From Lenzites betulinus (Eukaryota > Basidiomycota > Agaricomycetes > Polyporales > Polyporaceae): a stretch of DNA of 64,000 nt. Shown one piece after another: positions 46,943 to 63,570 of this stretch (position 1 is the first letter of the stretch; the number at the start of each line of letters is the position of its first letter). Location: positions 186,001 to 250,000 of the forward strand of contig JABYQU010000007.1 in assembly GCA_022264855.1 (NCBI GenBank). The letters run 5' to 3'. The notes below the pieces were generated by a model that made no database searches, was not told the DNA's origin, and saw only the letters and a list, made by a program, of their open reading frames with translations. The position numbers and the translations under genes are program-made.

Positions 46943-48035
46943 TTACACGGGGAACCAGAGCCCCGCAAGCTTCTGCGTGGCGTACATGTAGTGCAGCTGG
47001 AGCGTGCACGCAAGCCGTTTCCGGTCGTCATCGTCGTCCGGGCGGTTGATCAGGAACTCGATGCCAGTGTAGCCGGCGTACGCAGGGTCGAGCGCGAACA
47101 CCCTCCACACCCACCACTCCGTCTACATATGCACAAGCATGCACGGTCGTCAGCTCGATATCGCACGGGAGGAGACAAGGAAATGGGAGCACGCACGGGG
47201 TCTTGGACGACAGTAATTGAATAGGCGTCGAAGGCGATGTGCAGGTCCGCACGGAGCAGGACTCCGTTGGACCCGCTCGATATGAATTCCTTCGTCATGT
47301 TCACATCCGCGTGGAAGGCGTACTCCGCCAGTACGTCCCACTGCGTTTCCACAGGTGAGCGGATACCTAACACGTCGACTCGGGGAAACACTTACAATCT
47401 TGAAGTTGGTGGCGGCGGGGCAAATGTGTGCAGCCTGGATGCCGACGCAGTAGGGGGTCCCTGTGATAGAGCACACACGGTACATGTCCCTGATTGTCCT
47501 CGCGAACTAGACAATGGTATGTCATGGTCAGTAGATGCGCGTGTTGGTTTGCTCAAATTACATACGTCCTCATCCCGCTCGACTGGCCCCTCTCTGTCCC
47601 AGTTGAGCTTACGGATTTCTGGCCGTGGGTAGCAGTCAAGACCTATGAGTGATATTATATCATGAGCGGGCTGTCCGACTCTTCGGGGTAAAGGGGTACT
47701 AACCTTTCTTGCGAATGTCAATCACGTAGTCGCCCGCCGGGATCATGTCGTGCGAGGTGGGATACAGAGCCTCCCCGTAGGGCAGTTTCACGACGAGCCA
47801 CGTAACGTCGTTGGGATCGACGACCGGCTGGCCGGCGCCAGACTTGACCACCATCATAGCGTCGACCATCTTGTAGAGGAGATGCTGCGTGACGTGCAGC
47901 TTCGCCCATGTGTCTGCCGGGAAGCGTGGTGAGCGAGCAGTTCCTTGCTACTGGAAAGGCCATGGAAGATGGGGACGTACGGAGAATCTTCGTCGAGCCG
48001 ACGCTGAGGATGATGTCTTGCTCTTCGTCCGCCAT
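46943..48035 (-). CDS. HNH_2 domain protein
   Basis: Start MADEEQDIILSVGSTKI at 48035. Exons 48035-47981, 47913-47704, 47642-47566, then about 47510-47397, 47350-47210 and 47125-46943; stop TAA. The C-terminal half matches the HNH_2-type nuclease fold common in Agaricomycetes: CSITGTPYCVGIQAAHICP (His of the first metal site), then SNGVLLRADLHIAFD (Asn/His of the second half). The N-terminal 140 residues are a conserved-looking extension with no motif I know. Many fungal relatives are of unknown function, so nuclease activity is an inference from the fold. Confidence 0.8.
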
Positions 48036-48691
48036 GGTAAACTTAGAAGTCTGGTTGAATACGATGAAGTGTTTGGAGGGGGTGGTGAGGAGTCTTCGCT
48101 CTGCTCGATGCCTCGCTTTAATACTCCATCCTTGAGGATGCCGTTGGAGATGTAAGGAACCCGATCAACTACTGAACCAAGGCAGCAGTAGCCTATCGAG
48201 CACTTTCAATGCCATAGTGGCGAGAACCAGGTACACACCGGGACGAGACGTCTCCGGGCGTGCTAGTGGCACTTGCTCCTGACCACGCCTGTCCTCTCAC
48301 TTCAAGCGTGACACGCAGAGTACGACATGAACGTCGGCTTTTTCGCCTCCGTTGGGTTGTAACGGAACGGCGTTATTCAAGCAAGGCCAATACGTCTCCC
48401 AGTTCCTTGTTCCTATGGGTCTAGGCCGCTATTGAAGGGGGTGTGCCAGCCGTAGTCGTACGCCGCTTGCTGGTCGAACTGCAGCCGAGCTGGAGGCAGG
48501 CACCAGGGACTTGTTACAGCACCGGCGAGTGCAAAAAGCCTGTGCACAGACAGCGTTACTTCGCAGGTTGGTCCGGGGTAATGATGTTCCTCGTAGGCAG
48601 GAAGGTACGTGCAGGGCTACATTGGGTCTACCTATACAGACATGGTGATACATGAACGAACACGGTTGCACTTCTTCCACACCTTGTCTAT
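48036..48691. other. Intergenic region
   Basis: Between the HNH gene start and the SDO1 3' end. It would contain the HNH gene promoter and the SDO1 3'UTR. No gene seen. Confidence 0.5.
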
Positions 48692-49675
48692 CTAACTCCC
48701 CGCGGTCGCGGCAAAGGTCAGGGTCTCGAGGCGGCCGCGTCCTTTGCATTCCTTCTGCAGCATATCGCCGAGAATGCGGAACTGGCTGGGGTCGATGAGG
48801 AGCACCTTGTGTCGCATGTGGTTAGTACGTGGCTTCTGACAATGGGATGATCTCGACCTACTGCTTGCCATTCATCGGCACCCTGTTCCTCCTTCTCCAC
48901 TGTGTCAGCGCCTTCCAGGACCTTAGCTTTGAGCTTCTCCGCATCTGCGACTGGAAGCGATACGCGGACACGCATCCTAGCGCGCTGAATAGGCAGCTTC
49001 GAGCCGGTTTGCAGAAGCTTGATGCATTCCGATACCTGTGGACGGTGATACACCCGATGAGCCTACCTACTTCGATTGCTCTGCATTCTGGTACGCACTT
49101 GGGACTTCGCGTTCTTCCCAGGACGGACGCTGAACCCAGCCTCTGTCATTGCCTTGTCGATCACACCCACGGGGTACGGCCTCTGGGTGGAGGGATCTAC
49201 ACATTTTTCCGCGACCAGTGTTGCGATCTCACGTCGGACCGATGACAAATCGTGCTCGCGCTCCTTGTCCCCGACTTGCAGTTCCCCCTTCTTGAGGATC
49301 TGGAGGCAGACTGAGCATGAGCATACCAACAACATGCGAGACTCGTATTCCCACCTCTTTGACGATGGTGTTGGTGTCTGAAGTGTTGAAAGCCTTCTGT
49401 AGATCTTGATTCTTCGCGACCTCGCCCTTGGAGACGTTCACGAAGACATTCGCGATCTGGAGGACATCATCGATGTCGGTCTCGACGCCGCTGCGCCATT
49501 CCTGCACTTTGTTCTTGTAGCATGCGATCTCGAAGCGCTTGCCGCCTTTCTTTAGACGGACGATCGAGACGTTCGTGAGCCTGCGGCAGACGGACTGTTA
49601 GACGTTCAGCAGAGCGAGCGGCACAGAGCGACGAGCGGCGCACTTGATCTGGTTCGAGGGCTGGTTGATAGGCAT
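48692..49675 (-). CDS. SDO1: Ribosome maturation protein SDO1 (SBDS family)
   Basis: Start [11 protein letters not shown] at 49675 and stop TAG at 48692, about five exons. The family fingerprint is continuous: [34 protein letters not shown] (FYSH domain), [43 protein letters not shown], then [15 protein letters not shown] and [11 protein letters not shown] at the end. The protein works with the GTPase Efl1 to release Tif6/eIF6 from pre-60S subunits in the cytoplasm. Length of about 250 residues is normal. A 298-bp head-to-head gap to the RVS167-like gene suggests a shared promoter region. Confidence 0.94.
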
Positions 49676-49973
49676 GTTGAGACCGAACTGGAGGATGTGG
49701 TCGTCGTGGTGCACGGCGAGCTTGAAGCTGATCTCGGGGATTAATAGACGATGACGAGAGTTCGGGACCGTGATCAGGGACGACTCAGTTCCCGTTTTGG
49801 ACATACACACAGCCCACCCGCCTGCGATCACTTGGCCGTTCCTCCGCTCCTTCAACGCGGTCCCTATTCCCCTCCTTGTCTCCTACCCCCATCTGGTCTG
49901 TCTGAGCTGCGGCGCGTAGCCTCCCAGCTATCACACAACACAGCACGACGCGAACCGCACAGACGTCGCGAAG
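49676..49973. promoter_or_regulatory. Bidirectional promoter region (SDO1 / BAR-SH3 gene)
   Basis: 298 bp between two divergent start codons, pyrimidine-rich on the + strand near 49860-49890 (CCCCTCCTTGTCTCCTACCCCC). Inferred from position only. Confidence 0.5.
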
Positions 49974-51665
49974 ATGAAGGGCATTCAGAAGGCGTTCGCG
50001 CGGTACGAGTGGCAGCGGCTGGATATAGCCCACACAGGTGCTCACACGGAGACACAGGACACCGCATATGCTGTCTTCCAAGGTCGGAATGACAAAGAGT
50101 GCGTCGTAGCGCATCCCACCACCGCCCAATCTCGCTGATCGTCTGCGCACCCGACCGGCGATCTCCCGGGCACTTGTGTTATTCTTGACAGAGTCTACCG
50201 ATCCCGAATTCGACGATTACTCCCGCCGTTTTGAGTCTATCGAGAAAGCAACCGAGAAACTGCTCAAGGACAGCAAGGCGTACACTGAGGCTGTCACGAA
50301 CCTTTTCACGAATGGCGCCGAGTTCGCTACCCACTTTGCCGTTATCTTCCATCCCTTGGGGAGCGAGTACAGCTTGGACTCCAAGCACCCTGACGCTCAA
50401 CACACCATTGCGAATGTGGACGGATATCAAGCCGCAATAGAGGACCTCAAGGCATCCGTCGTGCCCGAGCTCGAGCTGATCGACAGCCGAATTGTGGGAC
50501 CCATCAAGGAATTCCAAAACATCCTAAAGGCTATCCGGAAGAGTATCACCAAGCGAGAGCATAAGGTAATTCGTATGCTTCTAGCAGGACTAATATCACA
50601 TATTAACGATTAATGTACGGATTAGCTCACGGACTTCGACCGTCATAACAACTCCTTGACCAAACTCCGCGACAAGAGGGAGAAGACCCTAAATGACGAG
50701 AAGAATCTTTTCAAGGTCAGCAATGTACATGATCTTGTTTGACCAAACCTTATATTCGGGAACAGTTGGAGCAAGACTTCGAAATCGCCTCCACAGAGTA
50801 TGATTACATCAATACGGCGATGAAGAACGAACTTCCGCGTTTCCTCGTGCAGGCAACGCAGTTCATCGACCCCCTCTTCCACTCATTCTATTACATGCAG
50901 TAAGCTTACTTGACTTGTACCTGCAACTCATTTACTCACGGGAGCCAGGCTGAATATCTTCTATCTCATGCTGGACAAGCTGAACGGGTTTGCTGAAGGG
51001 AAGTTCGAGGTCACGGTTCCAGCGGCTCAAATCGCCAGCGACTACGAGGCCCAGCGCAGCGATGCACTCGAGCGCATTGAGGCCCTTAATATCACCAAGC
51101 GTCTCATATCTACCGGTATGTTCATGTTTACTGCGCATACTGGCATTTCATAGGCTTACGTTACCTTTGCAGCCCGTATGGTGCAATCGCAGCGCCAAGG
51201 CTCCGGTCTCGTACCACCCTCGTCTCTCGGACGATCCCCTTCGGCCTCTACCACTGGAAGTCGATCGCCAGCCTCGTCCACGTTCTCCAAGAAGCCGGCG
51301 CCCCCTCCGCCATCGGCAGCCGCACCCCCTCCACCGTACTCTCCGCCAGCGCCAAGCGCAAACTTTTCTCTCGCGGCAAAGAAGGCGCCTCCACCACCGC
51401 CGCCACTGAAGCCGAAGCCGAAGCCCGCGGTGCAGTATGTCGTCGCCCTCTACGACTTCAACGCGCAGGCGGACGGAGACCTCGACTTCAAAGCGGGCGA
51501 TCGGATCGAGGTGGTCGAGCGCACGGACAGCGCGGAGGACTGGTGGACTGGCCGGCTGAACGGCCAGACGGGCGTGTTTCCAGGTGCGTCGCGCTTCTGA
51601 CGATAATTTTGACTGACGAGTGGAGGCTGACCTGAACTGCAGGGAACTATGTACAGGATACGTGA
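49974..51665 (+). CDS. RVS167: BAR-SH3 domain protein, RVS167-like
   Basis: Begins [10 protein letters not shown] at 49974, the usual amphipathic N-helix of RVS167-type proteins. About eight exons. BAR domain: [96 protein letters not shown]. It is followed by a Pro-rich linker ([17 protein letters not shown]) and a C-terminal SH3 domain ([43 protein letters not shown]). It should form membrane-bending dimers with RVS161 at endocytic sites and bind Pro-rich actin regulators. Stop TGA at 51663-51665. Confidence 0.93.
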
Positions 51666-52191
51666 ACGGGTGCGCGTTTGGATCTGATACTTGGGCGTGC
51701 GTGCTAGACGACTACCGCTGTACAACGAACGCATAACTGCTGTTGTTTTGATAATGAATGAGGTCGTTCACTCTGGGACTCCATCTCTGACCTTCTCCTA
51801 GTTAACACACCCTGCTCTCGGTGGCTCATCTGGTTTGCGCGATTTACTACGGGCGATAACCCACAGCGTGCACTCGCATAGATCGCTGTGGTATATCCGA
51901 ATCCGACGATGCGGCACGTAGGCACTAACTTGAATGCAGTTGCGGGGTCATATCAACCGCTGAGGGATGCCACAAACCTTCATAGCGCGGTACGGCGATT
52001 CAGTGCTACGCCCAGAATTGTCCAAAGGCGTTCTTTTACAGACGGTTGTACTAGCACTACTTGCAAATAACACGGATAGAAAACATGGTGTCAGGCCATT
52101 TCAATACAAGGCTTTGATACGCTAGCATGATGATATTGTCCTCCGTAGGTGATAGCAAACGTACACATGCACTGCGTGCTCCAGGTGACGG
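51666..52191. other. Intergenic region between convergent genes
   Basis: 3' ends of the RVS167-like (+) and ALG1 (-) genes face each other. No gene or clear structure. Confidence 0.5.
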
Positions 52192-54208
52192 CTACAGATC
52201 CGCCTCGCTCGCGACATCGTGCAGCAACAGCGGCCGCATTGTGTGATTCCAGTTCTCCGCCCACGTCCCCCACTCCCAGTCGTCCGTCCCTGTGCTGGCA
52301 GATGCAAGCGGTGCCGCCCGCTGGAACGACGCGCGCAGAGCAGCCAGGGCAGACGCGGAGGGGAATCCGCGCAACAAGTTCTATGGGAAGTTTAAAGATT
52401 ATCGTGGCTGTGCACCAAGTCGTTGCAGACTAACCTCGATTTGGGCGGCGAGTTGCTCCGCGTTGTGGAACACGAGTCCGTTAACACCGTCTTTTACAAG
52501 CTCGTCCAGACTGAAGTGCATGTTCAGCAGTTGGCCGCTCCGGCACCGATGCGTGCACGTACCATTTGAATCCGAGCGCGCACACCGGCAGACCGCAACC
52601 GAACATATCTACCACTTTCATAGGCAGATCGAGCGCAGACGAGCTGGAATGCAGCGATATGCCAAGATCGGACGATCCTGACGTCTAAATTAGCACCACT
52701 TTGACGACGAGAATACGGAAGGGCCCACCAAGCAGCAGCGGGTAGTCGTCCGCCTCGAGCCACAAGCTGACGCATCGCACGTATTTCCACGCGTCCTTCC
52801 CCGTCTGCAGACCCTCGACCGTGCGCATGTACTTCTGGCGCAGGGGTCCCTTCCCCGTGACAGCCATCAGCACATTGGGCAAGCGCTCCGCCTCAGAGAG
52901 GCCCTCGCATTCGCGTGCACGCTTCTCGTACTGCTTCAGCGTTTCGAGCAGCATGTCAAAGTCTTCGTCGGGCGTCCACGATGTGCTGGTCACCAGGAGC
53001 GCAGTGCGGTCGGGGCGAAGCTCCGGCATCGCGACGTTCTCGGAGAAGGGGCTCAGGTCGTTCAGGTTGTACGAGCGTACGTCAGGCGTCACATTCGAGT
53101 CCGCCCGAGAGGACCCGGATGTGGGAATGTATGTGAATGGTGTCGAATACGGCGGCTTGGCGGTGGGGAGGAAGGATGTCAAAGTTGGACTCGACAGCGC
53201 AGGGAGCAAATGCTGGAAGAGCTCGTGCGACTCCGAGGGAGAGGCGCGGTGGAAGCGGGCTGGGGGGCGGTCATGTAGCACTACTTTGTGTCCTCTGAGA
53301 GCAAGGACGTGAGTATGCAAGTAGAGCGCGTACGAGATATACACACTGGAGGCCCCATTGTTCGGCTAGGGATTCGCGCATGGCGTTGGTGACGAAAAGG
53401 TGTGCGTATGCGGTTCGTCCGAAATAAGACTCAAACCTGTGGGATGTTTCGTCATTAGCTTGATCTCCACAGCTCGGGTCGCGCGAGTTGCCCACGCTTC
53501 CCTCATAACGCCGCACTGATATGACGCAGCCACTCACCATTTCGCAACCTTCACGAATGTGTGCTCTTCACCGAGTTTGAGAGCAAGTATGCTCCAACCC
53601 AGATTGTGCCAGTCGATGATAATTTTGCACCCTCTCAGTCTCGCTACAAGCCATACAATGGCGAGAGTCGGGATGCTAGGTGGGTTCTGTCTTTCGAGCG
53701 AACAAGACCTAAAGCTCAATATTCCGACTCGAGACTCGGAGCCTGGGGCGTACCTGAACAAGAATAAATTCCGGGGGATGTGGTATTCTCATCAGGAGAG
53801 TATAGAGGATATCGACTATTTGGCTGAGAACTTTGAGAGGCCCTGCGATAATGAAAGGGAGTCTGCGCAGGTAGACTGGTGGCTCCCTTAAATACATGAT
53901 CTCTACCCGCGGCATAGATAGAAGAGAGGGTATAGGTTTCGAGCCTGCCAAAAGTGAGTTTAGCTCTGCCCAGCAGCTCGCAGCATAGACTCACCGCCGT
54001 AGCCCACAAGATATGTCTGAAACTTGTTCGTTGCGAAGCTTTCCGTATGGTACATCATCCGTGGGCTCCGACCAATGTCACCCAGGACGAGGATGGCCAC
54101 CGACCGCAAGGTGGGCCTCGGACTTGGCTTGGAGTAGACGCGCCAGACAGCATAGGTGATAGTCAGAACGACCAGTATCTTCAACACTTCGCTCGCCGTG
54201 TGGGACAT
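52192..54208 (-). CDS. ALG1: Chitobiosyldiphosphodolichol beta-mannosyltransferase ALG1
   Basis: Starts [22 protein letters not shown] at 54208, an N-terminal membrane anchor. Multi-exon; ends with stop TAG at 52192. Family features in order: [58 protein letters not shown] (the canonical IDWHN), [55 protein letters not shown], then [20 protein letters not shown] and GCGLPVCA. It adds the first beta-1,4-mannose to GlcNAc2-PP-dolichol on the cytosolic ER face (GT33, essential N-glycosylation step). Confidence 0.94.
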
Positions 54209-54392
54209 CGTGCTGGTTGTGCAGAACGATGAGCAGCGCACGCACGTCACCGTATGTGTTTTCCCGAAACGGTAGCGGTGATGTCACTACGTAGCCAATC
54301 GCAGCCGGCCTGACTAATTCACACGCGTAGAAATATCGTCCTATTAGCCCGCCCGAAGGAAGCGGACTACATCTCTCTCCTCGTCGACCGCC
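54209..54392. promoter_or_regulatory. Bidirectional promoter region (ALG1 / NFU1)
   Basis: 184 bp between divergent starts, containing a CCAAT motif (reading GTAGCCAATCGC on the + strand, about 54292-54303). Function inferred from position and the motif. Confidence 0.5.
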
Positions 54393-55401
54393 ATGTTCTC
54401 TTCATCGACCTTTGCTTCGTCTTCGCTACGCACGCTAGTCCGCACGCCAAGGGAGCATGCAGCGCATGCAGCTTCTCGTCGAGTGCCTAGAGTGCCTGCT
54501 GCATCGAGGCACTTTGCCTCTTCGTCTAGACGGTCCGCAAGCGCAATTCACCATCATGGTCCGATACTATCAATGGCTTCACCCACAAGAATGTCAAGTA
54601 TTCCATCTGCTGTGCGACGTATAGACCAAGGTATGTAGAAGGGGTCATTTGTGGGTTTTGCTTCTGCTCACGAAGAACAGCCCGAACTATGTTCATTCAG
54701 ACAGAGACCACTCCGAATGATGACTCCCTGAAATTCATCCCCGGAGTCACTGTCATGGGAGATGGCACTGCCGAGTTTCTGGACACCAGGTCCGCGCTCA
54801 AGTCACCCCTCGCTATCCGTCTCATGGGCATCGACGGCGTCACCGGCGTCTTCTACGGTCCCGACTTCGTCACCGTGTCCAAGGACTCCGAAACCGCGTG
54901 GTCAGTAATCAAGCCGGAGGTATACGCAATGCTTATGGAACACTTCTCCTCCGGAGAGGCGCTCTTTCGTTCCGAAGAGGACCGAGAGTCCGCGGGTCCA
55001 CAAGACACGCGCATCCTAGACACCGACTCGGAGACAGTGGCTATGATCAAGGAGCTCTTGGAGACCCGTGTGCGGCCGGCGATCATGGAGGACGGAGGTG
55101 ATATCGAGTACCGGGCTTTCACGGACGACGGGATTGTGCAGCTCAAGCTAAAGGGAAGTTGCCGAGGGTGCTCGTCCAGCACGGTCACACTGAAGAGCGG
55201 CATCGAGCGGATGATGATGCACTATATTCCTGAGGTTAAAGGCGTAGAAGAGGTATGTCCATCCGCGGTATTTAAAACAGTGAGCCTGACCAAGTTCCCC
55301 AGGTCCTTGATCAGGAAGACGAGATTGCCCTGAACGAGTTCCAAAAGCTCGAGGCGAAGCTTGCGAAAGAGCATGGCCATGAGAAGAAGGACTCGAGGTA
55401 A
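54393..55401 (+). CDS. NFU1: Mitochondrial NFU1 iron-sulfur scaffold protein
   Basis: Three exons starting at 54393, stop TAA at 55399-55401. The first exon is a Ser/Arg/Ala-rich mitochondrial presequence. The N-terminal Nfu domain reads FIQTETTPNDDSLKFIPG, GVTGVFYGPDFVTVSK. The C-terminal NifU domain has RPAIMEDGGDIEYRAF and the cluster-binding CRGCSSSTVTLKSGIERMM (CxxC). The protein dimerises to hold a [4Fe-4S] cluster and passes it to lipoate synthase and respiratory enzymes. Confidence 0.94.
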
Positions 55402-55746
55402 TCCATCGGCCTCGGCGACACATCCTTCCGTTCCGCGCTAACACACATTGCTCTCCGGCATCCAGTGTAGCGCAGTACATGTCCGTGTAGACATACCTGT
55501 ACATTCCATCTAATTTGCTCACGCTAGCCTATTCACATCTCTCACGTCTAACACCATGTGAGAATTGCCAACGTGTTGCTGTGTGCACTGAGCGTCCGAG
55601 TGTATGCGCAGGCAGCGTCTGCCGGCGCCTGCCGGATTATATCTACTCTCCATCATGTCCCGTCCACAAAGTGTCCTCCTCTTCCGCATCGCTCACGGTC
55701 CACGCTCTCTCGTGCCCCCTTGATCATCACCTGAAATCGAGACAAA
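55402..55746. other. Intergenic region
   Basis: Short spacer between NFU1 and HEM3, both on +, so it holds the HEM3 promoter. Nothing else seen. Confidence 0.5.
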
Positions 55747-56912
55747 ATGTCCGCCGAACCCGCCGCGCCCCCGCGCAAGTTCACGTTGGCCTCGCGAACC
55801 TCGCAGCTCGCGCAGAAGCAGACGACCATCGTACGCGACGCGCTCGCAGCGCTGCATCCCACACTCGAATTCGACACGTCCTTCATGACCACCGGTGGGG
55901 ACCACAATCAGTCGCAGGCGCTATACCTTCTCGGGGGGAAAGCGCTCTGGACGAAGGAGCTCGAAGTCGCGCTGCAGGAGGGCGCGGTCGACATGCTCGT
56001 GCATAGCTTCAAGGACGTGCCGACGACGCTGCCCGAGGGATGCGAGATCGCCGGAGTACTAGAGCGGGAGGACCCGGTGGATTGCTTGGTCGTGAAGCAG
56101 GGGGAGAGCTGGAAGAGTCTCGAAGACCTCCCGGACGGGAGCGTGGTCGGGACGAGCAGCGTGCGGAGGGTCGCGCAGCTGAAGCGCAAGTTCCCGAAGC
56201 TGCTGTTCAAGGACGTGGTGTGTAGTTTTATCTACACGATGCGCTCTCAGATGGTAACGATGACTGTATGGTCGCGCGTGTAGCGAGGAAACTTGTGAGT
56301 CCACAAATGTCTGTGTATGGTACATCGGCTAACGATCTGCACAGGAACACTCGTCTAGCGAAGCTAGATGCTCCCGACAGCCCCTTCGCTGCGATTATCC
56401 TCGCGAAAGCGGGCATGGTCCGAATCGGACTGGGCGGACGCTGCACCTCTGACGTCGGCCCACCTACGCTCCTGCACGCGGTCTCCCAAGGCGCGCTCGC
56501 GATCGAAATCCGCTCGGACGACGAGGCCGCGCGCGCGTTGTGTCGGTCAATCACGCACTGGCAAACGGAATGGCGGTGTCGCGCGGAGCGTTCGCTGTTG
56601 CGCGTGCTCGAGGGCGGGTGCAGCGTGCCCGTTGGCGTGCACACGACGCTCATCGAGACCCAGGGCGAGGGCGAGCCCCACAAGGCTCGGTTGGACATCG
56701 TAGGATGCGTGACCTCTCTCGAGGGCGAGACACATGTCGAGCACTCGATCGAGGCTGAGGTGCACTCCGGGGAGGAAGCAGAGGCGATTGGCGCGAAGCT
56801 TGCGACGGTGCTCATCGAGACTGGGGCGCGGGCGATCCTGGACGACATCAACACCGACAGGGACAAGAAGATCCTGCAAGCCAAGGAGAACAACGAAAGG
56901 GTAGACGCATGA
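55747..56912 (+). CDS. HEM3: Porphobilinogen deaminase (hydroxymethylbilane synthase) HEM3
   Basis: Three exons: 55747-56217, 56284-56294 and 56345-56912; 350 codons. The middle exon is only 11 nt (CGAGGAAACTT) and restores the invariant DVRGNLNTRL. Motifs: LASRTSQLAQKQT, KALWTKELEVAL, VHSFKDVPT, VGTSSVRRVAQLKR, then ALAIEIRSDD, and the dipyrromethane cofactor Cys in VLEGGCSVPVGVHT. It joins four porphobilinogens into hydroxymethylbilane in the cytosol, the third enzyme of haem synthesis. Length of 349 aa matches fungal HEM3. Confidence 0.95.
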
Positions 56913-57325
56913 TTGAGGGGGTTTTATTCGGGAGGATCGCAGAGTATATATTCTTTGCATGTTGTACAACGAATACAGTGCACGAGCTACTCCAAGAGAT
57001 GCAAATTTGTACCACACTTAATCTCGTCGCGAGGTGGTCGAAGCATCTGGCACCAACCGACAGACAGACCAAGCAAGGAGGTTCTTCTGCGTCCCCGCGA
57101 GCGCCTGCAGTTCCCATGCGATGAATATCTAGGAAGCAAGTGACTCTATGGCGGAGACGACGTATTAGACATTGTAAGGAGAATGGTAAGATCGGCCTCG
57201 ACTATATATACTCCCACATGTTGACGTTTGTTTGGCTGGAAATGGCGTGGGCGTCTAATCACTCGGTGCGCGCAAGAGTGTGCATCACTGTGCTTGTACT
57301 ACACTTGTCGCCTCTGTTCTCTCCA
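56913..57325. other. Intergenic region
   Basis: Promoter region of the PRP16 gene with the HEM3 3' end. A TATATATAC stretch near 57201 lies about 120 bp before the PRP16 start. Confidence 0.5.
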
Positions 57326-62099
<4,774 letters not shown>

Positions 62100-63570
62100 C
62101 GGTTGTGTATCTACACCTTCAGCACGAGTGGACTTATTATTACACGATGCTCATTTGTTTGTAAGATATTCGCGCAGGGAACATGTGGATTTGACAACAC
62201 CGAGTGCGTTGGCGGAACATGACCAGCAAGACCGATGGACATGTCCGAGCTTGTTGAAAATCTTGATACATGCGATATCTCGCACAGTCGCATGTCATGA
62301 TCAAATATCTGTCAAGCGGTCCGAGGTCCTATTCTTGCGAATGGTCGGCCGCAAATGAAATTGCGTCCGTAATCAACTCTAGACTAATGTAAGTCCAGCA
62401 CTTGGGCCTTCCCGTCCATGGTTTGTCCTCAGGGTGGATCTTATGAGTCATCCGGGTCCATGCCGTAGAAGCCCTCGGAGATGGCTGGAAATTCAGCTAT
62501 ATGGGGTTGGAAGGAAAAATGCCTCGCAGGATCCTGAACGAAGCATGTATCGATGTCAAGATGGACGCTCGCCGCGAGTACCGCTCGGGTAACGCTGCAA
62601 ATGAAGGTCAGTGCTTCCATCTTGAGGGAAATCCGCGCTGGAGGTCCTTTTGCGGTTGGCTCTGGAGCCGCCAAGAGAAGGACGAGGCATTTCTGCACGC
62701 AACGCGTATACTGCATAAGATGTGGCTAGCCCTCCTCATTGCACTCGACGGAAGCCTATCTGGAGGCTTCGAAGGCCGCGCGATGGCAATGATAACAAAG
62801 GGGTGATCCCCCTGCCTATTCTCTCTGCAGATAGACGCAATGCCGCGGATCCTAGCGGGTCGCCGTGTCATTCGAGTGGAGATGTCCTGGGAGCAGTCTG
62901 TAAATAATCCCATGGTGTTCTGCAATTGCCTTACCGTGTCGTCTTCTAGCTTCAGCGACTATATGGGAAGCCGTGGTTTCAGCCACCGTGTCGTAAGTGG
63001 TTCGTGCATGTGCGCGATTTTATCAGTGGTAGAAACGCACAGAAGTCATGGGTTTGCGCTTCATGTGCGGTTGGGTCGCGCGTTGCCGCACTCACGCCGC
63101 GACGCTAGGTAGTGTGACCGTGTGTGACAGGTACCCTCATAGTCGCCATCAGGCGCTGCGAGCTCCGGTGGACGGACTCTCCTCCTTTCGCCTCCTCTTA
63201 TACCTCTCACACCAACCACCATCTCCCCCCGCCCCCGCCATCTCTTTTTCTTGTCTCTCTGCCTGCGAGCTGCGACCTTGTATGAACCCTGCCCAGACGC
63301 AGCATCATTTCAACAGGCGCCGGTAATATCTTATCCAGATCTTGACACGGTTCCACTGCCGCGGAGCCAGACAACGTGGACTCCATCGTCGATATACGCC
63401 GGAAGTTATCGTGAGTATCCTGATGTCATACATGCACCTCTTCAAGCCACTCAAATGCCCAATGCAAGCCAGCACGCCCGGATAAACCAATTCTCCTAGC
63501 TATAGCCGGATTAACGCAGGCGTTGTATAGGAGCCGAATAATCTTCTTGCCAGATTGAGATTTGCTTTCG
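62100..63570. other. Intergenic region with a weak minus-strand coding signal
   Basis: Between PRP16 and the copper-fist gene. On the minus strand, 62716-62441 reads to a stop with a plausible protein end (ARHFSFQPHIAEFPAISEGF, then YGMDPDDS). I could not connect it to upstream exons. A CT-rich promoter-like tract lies at 63180-63260, ahead of the copper-fist gene. Confidence 0.35.
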
